Shown here: in pieces, positions 1 to 10,068 of the stretch
How the letters are laid out: each line of letters opens with the position of its first letter
Position numbering within the stretch: position 1 is the stretch's first letter
Assembly (NCBI GenBank): GCA_903930395.1
Contig: CAIYYE010000120.1
Span: 1-13,754, forward strand
From: an uncultured beta proteobacterium
Lineage (GTDB): Bacteria; Pseudomonadota; Gammaproteobacteria; Burkholderiales; Rhodocyclaceae
Reading direction: 5' to 3'
Length of the DNA stretch: 13,754 nt
Notes under the pieces: generated by a model
Databases searched by the model: none
What the model saw: the letters and a program-made list of their open reading frames with translations, nothing else
What the model was told of the DNA's origin: nothing
Translations under genes and position numbers: made by a program

Positions 1-1158
1 GCCCAGGGAGCGCAGGACTTCCCTTGGATAGAGTCCATCGCCCTCCGCCGGGAAAGCGTCGTCTTCGCCGCGCTCATGTTCGGCGATGCAGCGGTCTTGC
101 CACTCGCTGTACTTGATCCCGATTTGTTTTGGCAGTTTGCCGAGTATGGCTTCAATGACGTGCCCGAGGTCGGCTTCGATGGCCCAGTCGACCTTGATTC
201 TCGGGAAGGCGAGCTCTTCCGGGTCGTTATTGATCCAGGCGATTTTTCCTTCTGGAACAAATGATTGGGTCAGCGTGCCGGTTTGTCGGACATCGAGTCG
301 TGTGCCCAGGGCAAGCAGAAAGTCGGCGCCATGGACGGCATGGTTCGCGGCGCCGTGGCCGGTGTGGCCAAGAAAGCCGAGGAAACGGCGATCGTCGCTG
401 GCAAAAGCCCCCAGGCCAGGCAGTGTGCAGACGACCAGGGCGTTGGCAGCTTCGGCCAGTTGGCGGAACAGTATGTGGCGGCCGGATTGCAGTGCGCCAT
501 GGCCGAGCAGGATGAGGGGGCGACGGGCACTGGCCATGGCGTCGGCAATCTCGCCAAGACTGGGCGAATCTTCAACGGGCGCTGGCATCGTCGCCGGGAG
601 CGTGGCCATGGGGGCATCTTCGTGGCAAGCGGCGCGCTGAACATCCATGGGGAAGTCGAGAACGACGGGGCCGGGACGGCCACTGGTCGCCATGGACAGC
701 AGGGCGGGCAGGCTCGCCAGCGCCTCATCGGCGGTGAGCGGGCAACAGGCCGCCTTGGAGATGGGCTTTACCAGATCAAGCACGGGGACTTCCTGGAAGC
801 CTCGCTGGCGGACTTTCCGTCCCGAACACAGGTCGCCAGTGCCGATCTGGCCGGTGATCAGGAGGAGCGGGGTCGAGTCGTAGTAGGCGTCAGCCAGGGG
901 AGTGACGGCATTGGTCACGCCGGGGCCGGAGGTGACCATGACCACCTGAGGGCGACCCGTCAGGCGGGCGACGGCGAGTGCGGCGTAGGTGGCACCCTGT
1001 TCGTGCTTGAAAACCTCGATGCCGACGCCGGCCCGGATGAATCCGTTGATCAGCGGGGCTATCGTTCCGCCCGGATAAACGAAAACCCGCTCGATACCGG
1101 TTTGCGCCAGGTAGGCGGCGACACGGTCAGCAACGGTGCAAGGGGATTTCGTCATCAT
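1..1158 (-). CDS. ThDP-dependent acetolactate-synthase-family enzyme, YerE-like (partial, 3' end outside window)
   Basis: The reading frame is open from ATG at 1158 to the window edge (386 codons). Family members run about 550-600 residues, so the C-terminal diphosphate-binding domain with its GDG...N motif is missing. Visible are the N-terminal pyrimidine-binding domain (about residues 8-175) with the FVYPGG turn and catalytic glutamate E53 in KHEQGAT, the stretch VTSGPGVTN, and RQRGFQEVPVLDLVKPISK, which resembles the FQE region of FAD-containing acetohydroxyacid synthases. The central domain (about 200-330) follows. The family decarboxylates pyruvate and transfers the acetyl unit to a ketone or 2-keto acid. 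The gene lies 9 bases after the methyltransferase stop, with no clear Shine-Dalgarno, so translation is probably coupled; ATG at 1155 is an alternative start. With rfbFGH upstream, I infer a YerE-type role (two-carbon branch onto a CDP-4-keto-3,6-dideoxyhexose) rather than branched amino acid synthesis. The family is sure; the substrate is not. Confidence 0.85.
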   Translation of the reverse strand, partial: MMTKSPCTVADRVAAYLAQTGIERVFVYPGGTIAPLINGFIRAGVGIEVFKHEQGATYAALAVARLTGRPQVVMVTSGPGVTNAVTPLADAYYDSTPLLLITGQIGTGDLCSGRKVRQRGFQEVPVLDLVKPISKAACCPLTADEALASLPALLSMATSGRPGPVVLDFPMDVQRAACHEDAPMATLPATMPAPVEDSPSLGEIADAMASARRPLILLGHGALQSGRHILFRQLAEAANALVVCTLPGLGAFASDDRRFLGFLGHTGHGAANHAVHGADFLLALGTRLDVRQTGTLTQSFVPEGKIAWINNDPEELAFPRIKVDWAIEADLGHVIEAILGKLPKQIGIKYSEWQDRCIAEHERGEDDAFPAEGDGLYPREVLRSLG

Positions 1159-1167
1159 GCGGGTCTG

Positions 1168-2397
1168 TCAGTAAACATGGATTTCGTTGTAGAGAGGGAT
1201 CAGCACATTGTCAGGAATGCCGGCTTCGCGCGCCGCCTTGATCATTGCCGGCTGACCACCGTATGAGGAAATGACCAGTCGAGCTTCACTCCAGTCTATA
1301 TCGGCCATGGCGTCAGGAGCTTTAATCGGAATGCCGCGCCAGGACTGGCCCTGCTTGATCGGATCGCTGTCTACCAGCAGGAAGCGCCGTTCGGACGGAT
1401 AAAACAGGCTGCTGGTCTGATAAAGAAATTCGGTATGCAAGCCGGCGCCCCAGATCACAATCTTCAACGCCTCGCTCAGTCTGGCGAGTTTGTCTTCCAC
1501 GGATCGGTGCGCCTTGTGCCAGCAGGCGAGGATTTCCTGGAGCCGGGCGATGTCCGCCGGGTTGCCGTGCGGAGGGTCTTGCCGATCTGTCTTTTCGGCG
1601 AGGACGCGATAGCCGTTATAACCCTCGATCTTTTCGGCTTCGATGATTTTCCAGCCGGCAATGCCCAATAGCCCGGACAGGGTGTGGCGGCTGAAGTGGG
1701 TGATGTGTTGGACCGAGAAAAATCCGTTGATATCGTTGGTGTCGCCATGTTCAAGGACTGGAACTTCGATCACCAGACGGGCCTCGGGGGCGGCGATGGC
1801 ATGGAGTCGGGCGAGTACCGCAGCCGGCTCCGGCAGATGTTCGAGAACGTGGAAGAGGGTGATGAGCTGAGGCTGGCGCGAGAGGGGAAACTGGTCAAAG
1901 GCGCTGTGAACCAACTCAATATCCGGGTGGCGTGCCCGGCCGCGAGCGATAGCCGGGCTATCGATATCGACGCCCTGGCGTAGCAAATTGTCCGGCAGGC
2001 TGGCGAGGAAGCTTCCTTCATAACAACCGACGTCGAGAATGACGGTGCCGGGCGCCAGAAGATCGCGCATGGCTAGCCATGCTCTTTGCTCGCCGGGTCG
2101 CAAGGCCGTAGAGCCGTAGGATTTTCCGGCCTCGGCAAAAAGATGCGCAAAGCCCTGGAGCGTATAGCACGGGTTGAGGAAGAGGGTCAGGCAATGCCGG
2201 CACTGAACCTGGCGCAGGGTGGCTCGCTTGGGTATGCCGGCCGAATCGGTGAAGAACTGGAAATCGGTGAGTTCCAGAATCTGCCGGTGATCCTCGCCGG
2301 CGCAAAGCGGGCATGGGCGCATCGCCAGATTGTCGGCATGCTGGGTGTTGCCGGGAAAAGAATCAATCGGGAAGAAGGTGTTTGGGGGCGATCCCAT
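1168..2397 (-). CDS. Zinc-ribbon SAM-dependent methyltransferase (sugar C-methyltransferase type)
   Basis: This 409-residue protein has the three-part layout of deoxysugar C-methyltransferases (NovU/TylC3/TcaB9 group). First is an N-terminal zinc site, C29-x2-C32 and C66-x2-C69. Second is a class I SAM domain with the VILDVGCYEGSFL glycine motif and FHVLEHLPEP. Third is a C-terminal Rossmann-like domain that starts near KIVIWGAGLHTEF. In that family the middle domain carries a His-Glu-His active-site motif; here the matching place appears to read VQHITHFS, with Gln where Glu is expected, by eye alignment only. The start at 2397 has AAGGA 9 bases upstream; ATG at 2322 (before the first Cys pair) lacks such a site. 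The gene begins 3 bases after pseC ends and is followed 9 bases later by the ThDP enzyme. Methylation of a nucleotide-linked keto-sugar is inferred; O- or N-methylation of a sugar cannot be excluded. Confidence 0.8.
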   Translation of the reverse strand: MGSPPNTFFPIDSFPGNTQHADNLAMRPCPLCAGEDHRQILELTDFQFFTDSAGIPKRATLRQVQCRHCLTLFLNPCYTLQGFAHLFAEAGKSYGSTALRPGEQRAWLAMRDLLAPGTVILDVGCYEGSFLASLPDNLLRQGVDIDSPAIARGRARHPDIELVHSAFDQFPLSRQPQLITLFHVLEHLPEPAAVLARLHAIAAPEARLVIEVPVLEHGDTNDINGFFSVQHITHFSRHTLSGLLGIAGWKIIEAEKIEGYNGYRVLAEKTDRQDPPHGNPADIARLQEILACWHKAHRSVEDKLARLSEALKIVIWGAGLHTEFLYQTSSLFYPSERRFLLVDSDPIKQGQSWRGIPIKAPDAMADIDWSEARLVISSYGGQPAMIKAAREAGIPDNVLIPLYNEIHVY

Positions 2398-2400
2398 CGC

Positions 2401-4592
<2,192 letters not shown>

Positions 4593-4614
4593 TTATTGCC
4601 CGCCAGTTTCACGA

Positions 4615-5931
4615 TTAAAACGTCGGTTTGCAAAAGTTTCTCAATTTTTCTGCGACAAAGTCGAGGTGTTCATTGCGGATGCCCGGCCAAATCCCCAGCC
4701 AGAATGTTTTTTCCATGATCCGGTCCGCGTTGTTCAGGTCTTCTGCAATGCGGAACTGGCGGCCGGCCATGTAGGGCTGGCGGGTCAGGTTGCCGGCGAA
4801 CAGCAATCGCGTGCCTATATGGTGCTGGTCGAGATAGCGCACCAAAGAGACGCGGTCGAAAACAGTGTCGTCGCGTAGTGTTACCGGGAAACCAAACCAG
4901 GATGGATCGCTGTGTGCGGTGGCTTCCGGCAGGATGAGCACATCCTCCAGCCCGGACAGTCGGGCATGTAGTTCGATGAAGTTTTGCTTGCGAGCCGCAA
5001 TGAATTCGTCAAGGCGGTCGAGCTGTGCCAAGCCTGCTGCAGCCTGCATGTCGGTGATTTTCAGGTTGTAGCCGAGGTGTGAGTAAATGTACTTGTGATC
5101 GTAGCCTGCCGGCAGGCCGCCTAGTTGCCAGTCGAATCTACGGCCGCAGGTGTTGTCGCAGCCTGGCTGGCACCAGCAATCGCGCCCCCAATCCCTGAAG
5201 GATTCGACGATGCGCTTGAGTAGCGGATCCGAGGTAAATACGGCACCCCCTTCACCCATTGTGATGTGATGCGCCGGGTAGAAGGAGAGGGTGCCTAGAT
5301 GGCCAAAGCGACCAGTCTTTTTGCCTTGATAGGTCGAACCGAGAGCATCGCAGCAATCTTCAATCAGCCAGAGCTTGTGGCGATCCGCCAGGGCACGGAC
5401 TTCTTCGGCTGCGAAGGGGTTGCCCAGGGTGTGGGCGAGCATGATGGCCCTGGTCTTTTCGGAGATTGCCGCTTCGATGGATTCAAGGCTCGGGTTGTAG
5501 GTCGGGATCTGGCTGTCGACAAAGACCGGAATCAGATTGTTTTGCAGTATCGGATTGACGGTTGTGGGAAACCCAGCTGCGGCAGTGATGACCTCATCAC
5601 CCGGCTGCAGCGCCCGGTCGCCGAGCAAGGGGGAGGTCAGTGCGGTCAGTGCTAGGAGATTGGCGCTGGAGCCCGAGTTGCATGTCAGCGCGTGCGTCAC
5701 ACCCAGGTAAGCAGCCAGTTTTTTTTCAAAAGCGTCGTTGAAACGTCCCGTGGTGAGCCAGGCATCAAGGGAGGCATCCACCAGATTCACAATTTCCTCG
5801 GGGCCCAGCACCTTGCCGGAAGGGGGAATGCTTGACTGGCCGGGAATAAATGCCGACGGCGCCAGTTTTTTGCGGGCGTAGGCACGAACCTGTTCAAGGA
5901 GGGCTGTTCGATCTGTATCAGGCGTTGGCAT
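4615..5931 (-). CDS. rfbH: CDP-6-deoxy-L-threo-D-glycero-4-hexulose-3-dehydrase (E1, RfbH/DdhC)
   Basis: This 438-residue enzyme with an aminotransferase fold, PMP and an iron-sulfur centre removes the C3 hydroxyl of CDP-4-keto-6-deoxyglucose, working with a flavin/iron-sulfur reductase (E3, DdhD). The usual aldimine lysine is replaced by histidine: [15 protein letters not shown]221 at the lysine position. The cysteine pattern C194-x57-C252-x-C254-x7-C262, known for the [2Fe-2S] site of E1, is complete. Length matches the Yersinia and Salmonella proteins (about 437). Start ATG 5931 (MPTPD) overlaps the rfbG stop by 14 bases. An upstream extension to 6240 in this frame lies wholly inside rfbG and is rejected. 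Fold and chemistry are firmly indicated; no E3 reductase is in the window. A ColD-like dehydratase that also deaminates at C3 is an alternative, but it lacks the cysteine set. Confidence 0.94.
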   Translation of the reverse strand: MPTPDTDRTALLEQVRAYARKKLAPSAFIPGQSSIPPSGKVLGPEEIVNLVDASLDAWLTTGRFNDAFEKKLAAYLGVTHALTCNSGSSANLLALTALTSPLLGDRALQPGDEVITAAAGFPTTVNPILQNNLIPVFVDSQIPTYNPSLESIEAAISEKTRAIMLAHTLGNPFAAEEVRALADRHKLWLIEDCCDALGSTYQGKKTGRFGHLGTLSFYPAHHITMGEGGAVFTSDPLLKRIVESFRDWGRDCWCQPGCDNTCGRRFDWQLGGLPAGYDHKYIYSHLGYNLKITDMQAAAGLAQLDRLDEFIAARKQNFIELHARLSGLEDVLILPEATAHSDPSWFGFPVTLRDDTVFDRVSLVRYLDQHHIGTRLLFAGNLTRQPYMAGRQFRIAEDLNNADRIMEKTFWLGIWPGIRNEHLDFVAEKLRNFCKPTF

Positions 5932-6979
5932 GATCAGTAAATTGCTTGATTTGGTGGAGCGTGACGTCATGCATGTTTTCAGCGTTGAGCCAGGCCTTGT
6001 GCCAGGAAACAGTGGCTGACAGGGCAGCGTCAAGGCGCCATTGGGGATGCCAGCCGAGCAGGCTGTGTGCCTGTGACGAGTCAAGGCGAAGATTCGTCGC
6101 TTCATGGGGGAAATTGCCAGCTGCCGTTCGCCACGAGGCTTCATTGCCCCAGTGTTTGGCCAGTCGGTCGGCGATTGCTCCCACGGTGAGGCAGTCGCTT
6201 TCGTTCGGGCCGAAGTTCCAGGCTCTTGCCAGCGAAGCATCGTCGATCATTCGTTCGGCCAGGTGCAGATAAGCGGCTAGCGGCTCCAGTACGTGCTGCC
6301 AGGGTCTGCAGGCAAGCGGATTGCGCAACAGAGCAGGGTTGCCGGCAGAAAATGCGGCCAGCAGATCTGGAACAAGTCGATCGGGAGACCAGTCGCCGCC
6401 ACCGAATACATTTCCGGCCCGGGCGCTGGCCACCGCAATCCCCGACCCAGCTAGATAGGCGTTGCGGTATGAGGCGGTGACCAGTTCGGCGCAGGCCTTG
6501 CTGCTACTGTAGGGATCGTGCCCACCAAGGGGGTCGCCTTCGCAATACGGTCTCGGCCATTCCTTGTTTTCGTAGCATTTGTCGCTGGTCACGATGACGA
6601 CGGCCTGAACGCCTTTCGTCCCGCGAGCGGCCTCAAGGACGTTGGCCGTGCCGATGACATTGGTGGTGTAGGTGCCAAGCGGATCGCGATAGCCTTCCCC
6701 TACCAGGGCCTGGGCCGCCAGGTGGAGAACGATCTGTGGCTGGCTTGCAGAGATGGCTTGTTGCAGGTGCGGCAGGTCGCGAATGTCGCCGATGATCGAT
6801 GTCATGCCATCGGCGACGGCAGCAAGCTCAAACAAATTGGGTTGTGTCGCCGGTGGTAGCGCGAAGCCGGTCACCTGGGCGCCGAGGTGCTGTAGCCAGA
6901 GCGCAAGCCAACTTCCCTTGAAGCCCGTATGACCGGTAAGAAATACGCGTCTGTTCGGCCAGAAGTCTGGATTTACCAT
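5918..6979 (-). CDS. rfbG: CDP-glucose 4,6-dehydratase
   Basis: This 353-residue extended SDR enzyme converts CDP-D-glucose to CDP-4-keto-6-deoxyglucose with bound NAD+. It shows the dinucleotide loop [11 protein letters not shown] (15-25), the family active-site segment TSDKCYEN with S132, D133 and K134, and the YSSSK motif (Y157, K161). [11 protein letters not shown] and the [10 protein letters not shown] segment are characteristic of RfbG/DdhB rather than of dTDP-glucose dehydratases. Length fits the family (about 355-360). The start at 6979 lies inside the end of rfbF (7-base overlap), and the end overlaps rfbH by 14 bases, so the three sugar genes are tightly coupled. The order rfbF-rfbG-rfbH equals that of CDP-3,6-dideoxyhexose loci in enterobacteria. 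Confidence 0.95.
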   Translation of the reverse strand: MVNPDFWPNRRVFLTGHTGFKGSWLALWLQHLGAQVTGFALPPATQPNLFELAAVADGMTSIIGDIRDLPHLQQAISASQPQIVLHLAAQALVGEGYRDPLGTYTTNVIGTANVLEAARGTKGVQAVVIVTSDKCYENKEWPRPYCEGDPLGGHDPYSSSKACAELVTASYRNAYLAGSGIAVASARAGNVFGGGDWSPDRLVPDLLAAFSAGNPALLRNPLACRPWQHVLEPLAAYLHLAERMIDDASLARAWNFGPNESDCLTVGAIADRLAKHWGNEASWRTAAGNFPHEATNLRLDSSQAHSLLGWHPQWRLDAALSATVSWHKAWLNAENMHDVTLHQIKQFTDHANA

Positions 6980-7743
6980 GTTTTCCAGGGGGCTTTGCCG
7001 GATTGCCAGAGTTCTTCCAGGCGGTTCTTTTCCCGCAGGGTATCCATGGGTTGCCAGAATCCATGATGCCGCCAGACCGAAAGCTGCCGCATTTCAGCAA
7101 GTGTTTCGAGAGGTGTTGATTCCCATGCGGTCTGGTCGTCGGCAATGAAATCCAGGACTTTCGGGGAGAGTACGAAAAAGCCTGCGTTGATCATGCCGTC
7201 AGCACCTTGGGCCTTTTCGCGGAAACTGGTGACGAGCGTGCCCTGGGTTTCAATTGTGCCAAAGCGCCCTGGTGGTGTGGCGGCGGTAATGGTACCCAGG
7301 CTTCCTTGCTGGCGATGGAATGCAATCGACGCCGAGATATCGATGTCGCCAACCCCATCGCCATAGGTAAAGCAGAATTCGGTCTCGCCTTCGAGGTATG
7401 GACGAATACGTTTCAGTCGTCCACCCGTGTGCGTGGTTTCTCCGGTGTCTACCAAGGTAATGCGCCAGGGCTCGGCGTGTTTTTCGTGAACTTCCATCCG
7501 GTTATTCTTCAGGTCAAAGGTGACGTCGGAGGTGTGAAGGAAGTAGTTCGCGAAGTACTCCTTGATGATATAGCCCTTGTAGCCAAGGCAAATGACAAAG
7601 TCGTTGATGCCATGGGCTGAGTAGATTTTGAGGATGTGCCAGATGAGCGGTTTGCCGCCGATTTCAATCATCGGCTTTGGCTTTAGATGAGACTCCTCGC
7701 TAATCCGGGTGCCCAGTCCACCGGCCAGGATGACGGCTTTCAT
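6973..7743 (-). CDS. rfbF: Glucose-1-phosphate cytidylyltransferase
   Basis: This 256-residue sugar nucleotidyltransferase makes CDP-glucose and pyrophosphate from CTP and alpha-D-glucose-1-phosphate, the entry step for CDP-dideoxyhexoses. The nucleotide-binding signature is AGGLGTRI (7-14) followed by KPKPM (21-25); the metal/sugar-binding segment is FTYGDGVGDID with D129 and D133; NAGFFVL and WQPMDTLREK complete the family pattern. Length equals that of the Salmonella and Yersinia enzyme (257). SHLKPKPMIEIGGKPL separates it from dTDP- and UTP-glucose pyrophosphorylases. Its ATG overlaps the stop of the upstream diguanylate cyclase gene as ATGA (7740-7743), an unusual partner for a sugar pathway gene. 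No separate promoter is obvious just before it, though one inside the upstream gene cannot be excluded. Confidence 0.95.
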   Translation of the reverse strand: MKAVILAGGLGTRISEESHLKPKPMIEIGGKPLIWHILKIYSAHGINDFVICLGYKGYIIKEYFANYFLHTSDVTFDLKNNRMEVHEKHAEPWRITLVDTGETTHTGGRLKRIRPYLEGETEFCFTYGDGVGDIDISASIAFHRQQGSLGTITAATPPGRFGTIETQGTLVTSFREKAQGADGMINAGFFVLSPKVLDFIADDQTAWESTPLETLAEMRQLSVWRHHGFWQPMDTLREKNRLEELWQSGKAPWKTW

Positions 7744-9512
7744 TCGCTGACCACTCTGTTTTTGCCCGTCTGCTTGGCCTTGTACATCCCGTCATCCGCC
7801 CGCTTGATCACCGTCGCCTGAGTATCCTCGGCATTCATCTGCGTCACCCCCGCACTAAAGGTAATCAACACCTTGTCGTTGGCGTGCAGGAAAAACTTCT
7901 TGGTCAATTCGCGCTGCAGGCGGGTGAGGGCGCTGACGGCGTCGTCGAGCGGGGTGTCGGGGAGCAGGATGATGAACTCTTCGCCGCCGTAGCGGGCGAC
8001 GGTGTCCTGGGGGCGCAGGGTTTCCCGGCAGATGGTGGCGAGGTGGATGAGGGCCTGATCGCCGGTGTCGTGACCCATCGAGTCATTGAGTTTCTTGAAG
8101 TTGTCGATGTCGATCAAGGCGACGCACAGCGAGGTTTCGTGGCGTGTTGCCCGTGACGCTTCCTTGGCGAAAATTTCCTCGAGGCCGCGCCTGTTGAGGG
8201 CGCCGGTGAGCTGGTCGTGGCGGACCAGGTCGCTGGTGGTTTCGAGTTCGCGCTCCAGTTCACTGATGCGGGCTTCCGATTCCTGCACTTTTTGCTGGGT
8301 GCTTCGCAACTCGTCGCGGGAGCGCTGGGCGTTGATCTGGATGGTCCTGGTTTCGCGCATGACTTCGTCGAGGACCGTGCCCAGTTCCGAGATGTCGTTG
8401 GCCGAATTGATCTTTTCGGCACAGCTTTCAATCTTGTCGTGATAGTCGGAAGTCGCGTCGGCGAAGTCGGCCAACTGATCGACGAAGCCGGCCAGCATAT
8501 GCTTGATCGCTTCACGGGCTTCCGAGAGGCTGGCCTTGAGCTGGCTCTGTTTGTAGAGGACTTCTTTGAGGCGCCGTTCGGCGTCATCAAGGGCGCGCTG
8601 CGATAGTGGCTTGTCGATGATTTCGCGGACGACGTCGATTTGTCCGTGGAGCCAGTGGTCGTCGAGCACGAGCTCGGTGATGTTACCGACGAGCAGGCGG
8701 AGAAGGCCGAGAAGGCTGTGGCGGAGTTCGGTCTGGTCTTCGGCCAGCAGTTCGAGTTTGAAGGCAAAACGCTTCAGTCGGGTGAGGAATTCCTGCAACT
8801 GGGCTGGACTGCCTGCCGTGCGGATATCCTGGGCCAGTACCTTGGCGTCGGCCGACAGTTGCGGGCTTTCCACCAGCTGAGTAGCCATCGCGGTTTCCAG
8901 CGTAAAGGCAAACAGTTCGCGCAGTTCGGGCAGCAGGTCGGTCGTTGTTGCTGTGGCCGGCGCGGTAGCTGGCGCGTTAGCTGGCGCTGTTTCGGCGATG
9001 CCAGTGTCGGCTGGCGGGAGGGCGTCCGGCTCCTTGCCCTGCCCCCATGAGCGCAGGAGATTCTGCATCCGGTTGAACAATATTTCCGGGTTGGCGCCGC
9101 TGCTCGCCAATACGTGTTCGAGCGACTCCCTCTTGCGCGCTGAAGTCAGCCCGGGATGCTTGGCGTCCCACAGACGGAGCAGGTCGCTGATGACATCGGA
9201 CCAGGCCAGTTTTTGTGCTTCGGCGAGGCCGGCCACAAAGTCGCCCAGATGCTTTTTGTAATCGTCCCAGTTGGCTGCCTTGACGGCATCGTCAAGTTGC
9301 CTGGCCAGACGCAGCTGGTCGGGCGAAGCCTTGGGCAGGGCGGCGGCCAATGAGCGCAGCTCGGACTCCGGAAATGCGCTGGCGCTTGGCTTGGTCCCGG
9401 CAATCTCGTGGTAGAGCGTCTGGTAATTTTCCGGCGACGGCGGGATGCGGCGACCAGCCAAAAGGCGCAAGGTCTCGCGGGCGATCTCGAATGGATTGGT
9501 CAGCTTGTTCAT
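7740..9512 (-). CDS. Diguanylate cyclase (GGDEF) with long helical N-terminal region
   Basis: This 590-residue protein makes cyclic di-GMP from two GTP. The C-terminal GGDEF domain (about 428-590) begins DLVRHDQLTGALNRRG, has the metal-site LIDIDNFK (D468) and an intact GGEEF active loop (509-513). The inhibitory I-site RxxD is present as RPQD, 500-503, exactly five residues before the loop, so product inhibition is expected. The N-terminal 400 residues lack an obvious sensor fold, signal peptide or membrane segment. They look mostly helical and include an Ala/Pro/Thr linker near 175-190 and a charged coiled-coil-like stretch just before GGDEF, so a soluble, partner- or dimer-controlled enzyme is likely. 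The N-terminal motif IPPSPENYQTLY recalls, from memory only, other proteobacterial cyclases. No strong Shine-Dalgarno precedes ATG 9512. It heads the sugar gene string and overlaps rfbF by 4 bases. Confidence 0.93.
   Translation of the reverse strand: MNKLTNPFEIARETLRLLAGRRIPPSPENYQTLYHEIAGTKPSASAFPESELRSLAAALPKASPDQLRLARQLDDAVKAANWDDYKKHLGDFVAGLAEAQKLAWSDVISDLLRLWDAKHPGLTSARKRESLEHVLASSGANPEILFNRMQNLLRSWGQGKEPDALPPADTGIAETAPANAPATAPATATTTDLLPELRELFAFTLETAMATQLVESPQLSADAKVLAQDIRTAGSPAQLQEFLTRLKRFAFKLELLAEDQTELRHSLLGLLRLLVGNITELVLDDHWLHGQIDVVREIIDKPLSQRALDDAERRLKEVLYKQSQLKASLSEAREAIKHMLAGFVDQLADFADATSDYHDKIESCAEKINSANDISELGTVLDEVMRETRTIQINAQRSRDELRSTQQKVQESEARISELERELETTSDLVRHDQLTGALNRRGLEEIFAKEASRATRHETSLCVALIDIDNFKKLNDSMGHDTGDQALIHLATICRETLRPQDTVARYGGEEFIILLPDTPLDDAVSALTRLQRELTKKFFLHANDKVLITFSAGVTQMNAEDTQATVIKRADDGMYKAKQTGKNRVVSE
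8962..8985. repeat. Two imperfect 12-base repeats coding the Ala/Pro/Thr linker of the cyclase
   Basis: Two adjacent 12-base units differ at one base (GCGGTAGCTGGC and GCGTTAGCTGGC), with a partial third copy on the left. On the minus strand they encode the Ala-Pro-Ala-Asn/Thr linker of the diguanylate cyclase. It is probably a local in-frame expansion without function beyond linker length. Confidence 0.5.
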
Positions 9513-9534
9513 GTCGAAATTTGAAGGTTCAAGC

Positions 9535-9547
9535 TATAATCGCGCCC
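9535..9547 (+). promoter_or_regulatory. -10 box and GC-rich discriminator of the tRNA-Thr-like gene
   Basis: A perfect TATAAT (9535-9540) is followed by CGCGCCC, a GC-rich discriminator typical of stringently controlled tRNA and rRNA promoters, 17 bases before the mature tRNA 5' end. The -35 region at the right spacing (about 9512-9517, TGTCGA) is a poor match and overlaps the start codon of the divergent diguanylate cyclase gene. Transcription of that gene and of the tRNA may thus interfere. Confidence 0.6.
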
Positions 9548-9557
9548 CATTGCTTGG

Positions 9558-9631
9558 GCCCCCGTAGCATGAAGGTCGTGCAGTTGATTTGTAATCATCA
9601 GGTAGCGGTTCGATTCCGTTCGGGGGCACCA
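9558..9631 (+). tRNA. tRNA-Thr (anticodon TGT), atypical
   Basis: This is a 74-base cloverleaf with a perfect 7-bp acceptor stem (GCCCCCG/CGGGGGC), an encoded ACCA end, a 7-base T-loop TTCGATT, and anticodon loop TTTGTAA giving anticodon TGT (reads ACA, threonine). G1-C72 and C2-G71, known ThrRS identity pairs, are present. Departures from the norm are visible: position 14 is G and position 21 is C instead of the near-invariant A, the D-stem closes with a T-G pair, and the anticodon stem has a T-T mismatch at 28/42. It has its own -10 box and terminator, so it is probably transcribed. Either it is a divergent extra threonine tRNA or a decaying one; the housekeeping copy would look more canonical. 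Confidence 0.75.
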
Positions 9632-9647
9632 GTAAAATCAAACAGTT

Positions 9648-9679
9648 AAGCCATTCTTCGGAGTGGCTTTTTTGTTTTT
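9648..9679 (+). terminator. Rho-independent terminator after tRNA-Thr
   Basis: A 9-bp stem AAGCCATTC/GAGTGGCTT (one G-T pair) closes on a TTCG tetraloop and runs straight into a T tract (TTTTTTGTTTTT). It begins 17 bases after the tRNA CCA end and fits termination of a single-gene tRNA transcript. Confidence 0.9.
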
Positions 9680-9810
9680 GGCCGGGTACTTCCCGCGACT
9701 GCAAATATTTCAGTGGTCCATTTTCCTTGGAATGGGATCATAACCGGCTGTTGGCTGCAATAGGACGGGATTCGTTGTCTTGCAGCCATTCGTGCAGGAA
9801 AAAATTGCCG

Positions 9811-10068
9811 CTATTGCAGCACCAGCCGGAAGTGTTCGCCGGCCGGTATGCGCACCGCGATTTCGGCGATGAACAAGGAGACGCTCAGGGCATGGAGTTT
9901 TGCTGCCATCATGACCGGCAGGGCGGCACTGTTTTCCAGGACCAGTTCTTCGTCTTTGAGCATGGCCAGGGGGACCGGGCCGTAGGCGAAGCGTGCGCCT
10001 TTTTCGTCGATGCATTCGTGACCGATGAGTTCTTCAAGGTCTGTTTCGGCTGTGCAGTGATATTTCAT
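9811..10068 (-). CDS. Unrecognised 85-residue protein
   Basis: I do not recognise the family. The start ATG 10068 is supported by a strong GGAGG Shine-Dalgarno 6 bases upstream; a longer frame to 10101 would skip that site. The protein is small, slightly acidic in its first half (ETDLEELIGHECIDEKGARFAYG), then carries a hydrophobic, probably helical stretch (SAALPVMMAAKLHALSVSLFIAEIAV, about 47-72) and a polar end. The hydrophobic part is alanine- and leucine-rich but has Lys and His inside, so a soluble helical protein is as likely as a membrane one. It is divergent from the DUF2789 gene across a 166-base spacer and stands alone. The opposite-strand frame over the same stretch lacks a ribosome site. 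Confidence 0.7.
   Translation of the reverse strand: MKYHCTAETDLEELIGHECIDEKGARFAYGPVPLAMLKDEELVLENSAALPVMMAAKLHALSVSLFIAEIAVRIPAGEHFRLVLQ

Noticed and set aside
265..1266. 333-residue plus-strand frame
   Set aside because: Antisense shadow of the ThDP enzyme gene; glycine/arginine-rich, no family features, no ribosome site.
5932..6240. N-terminal extension of the rfbH frame
   Set aside because: It lies wholly within rfbG in another frame, has no similarity to the family, and the internal ATG at 5931 gives the standard length.
9719..9740. Short inverted repeat CCATT/AATGG after the tRNA terminator
   Set aside because: Only 5-6 pairs, no T tract and no gene end nearby that needs it.
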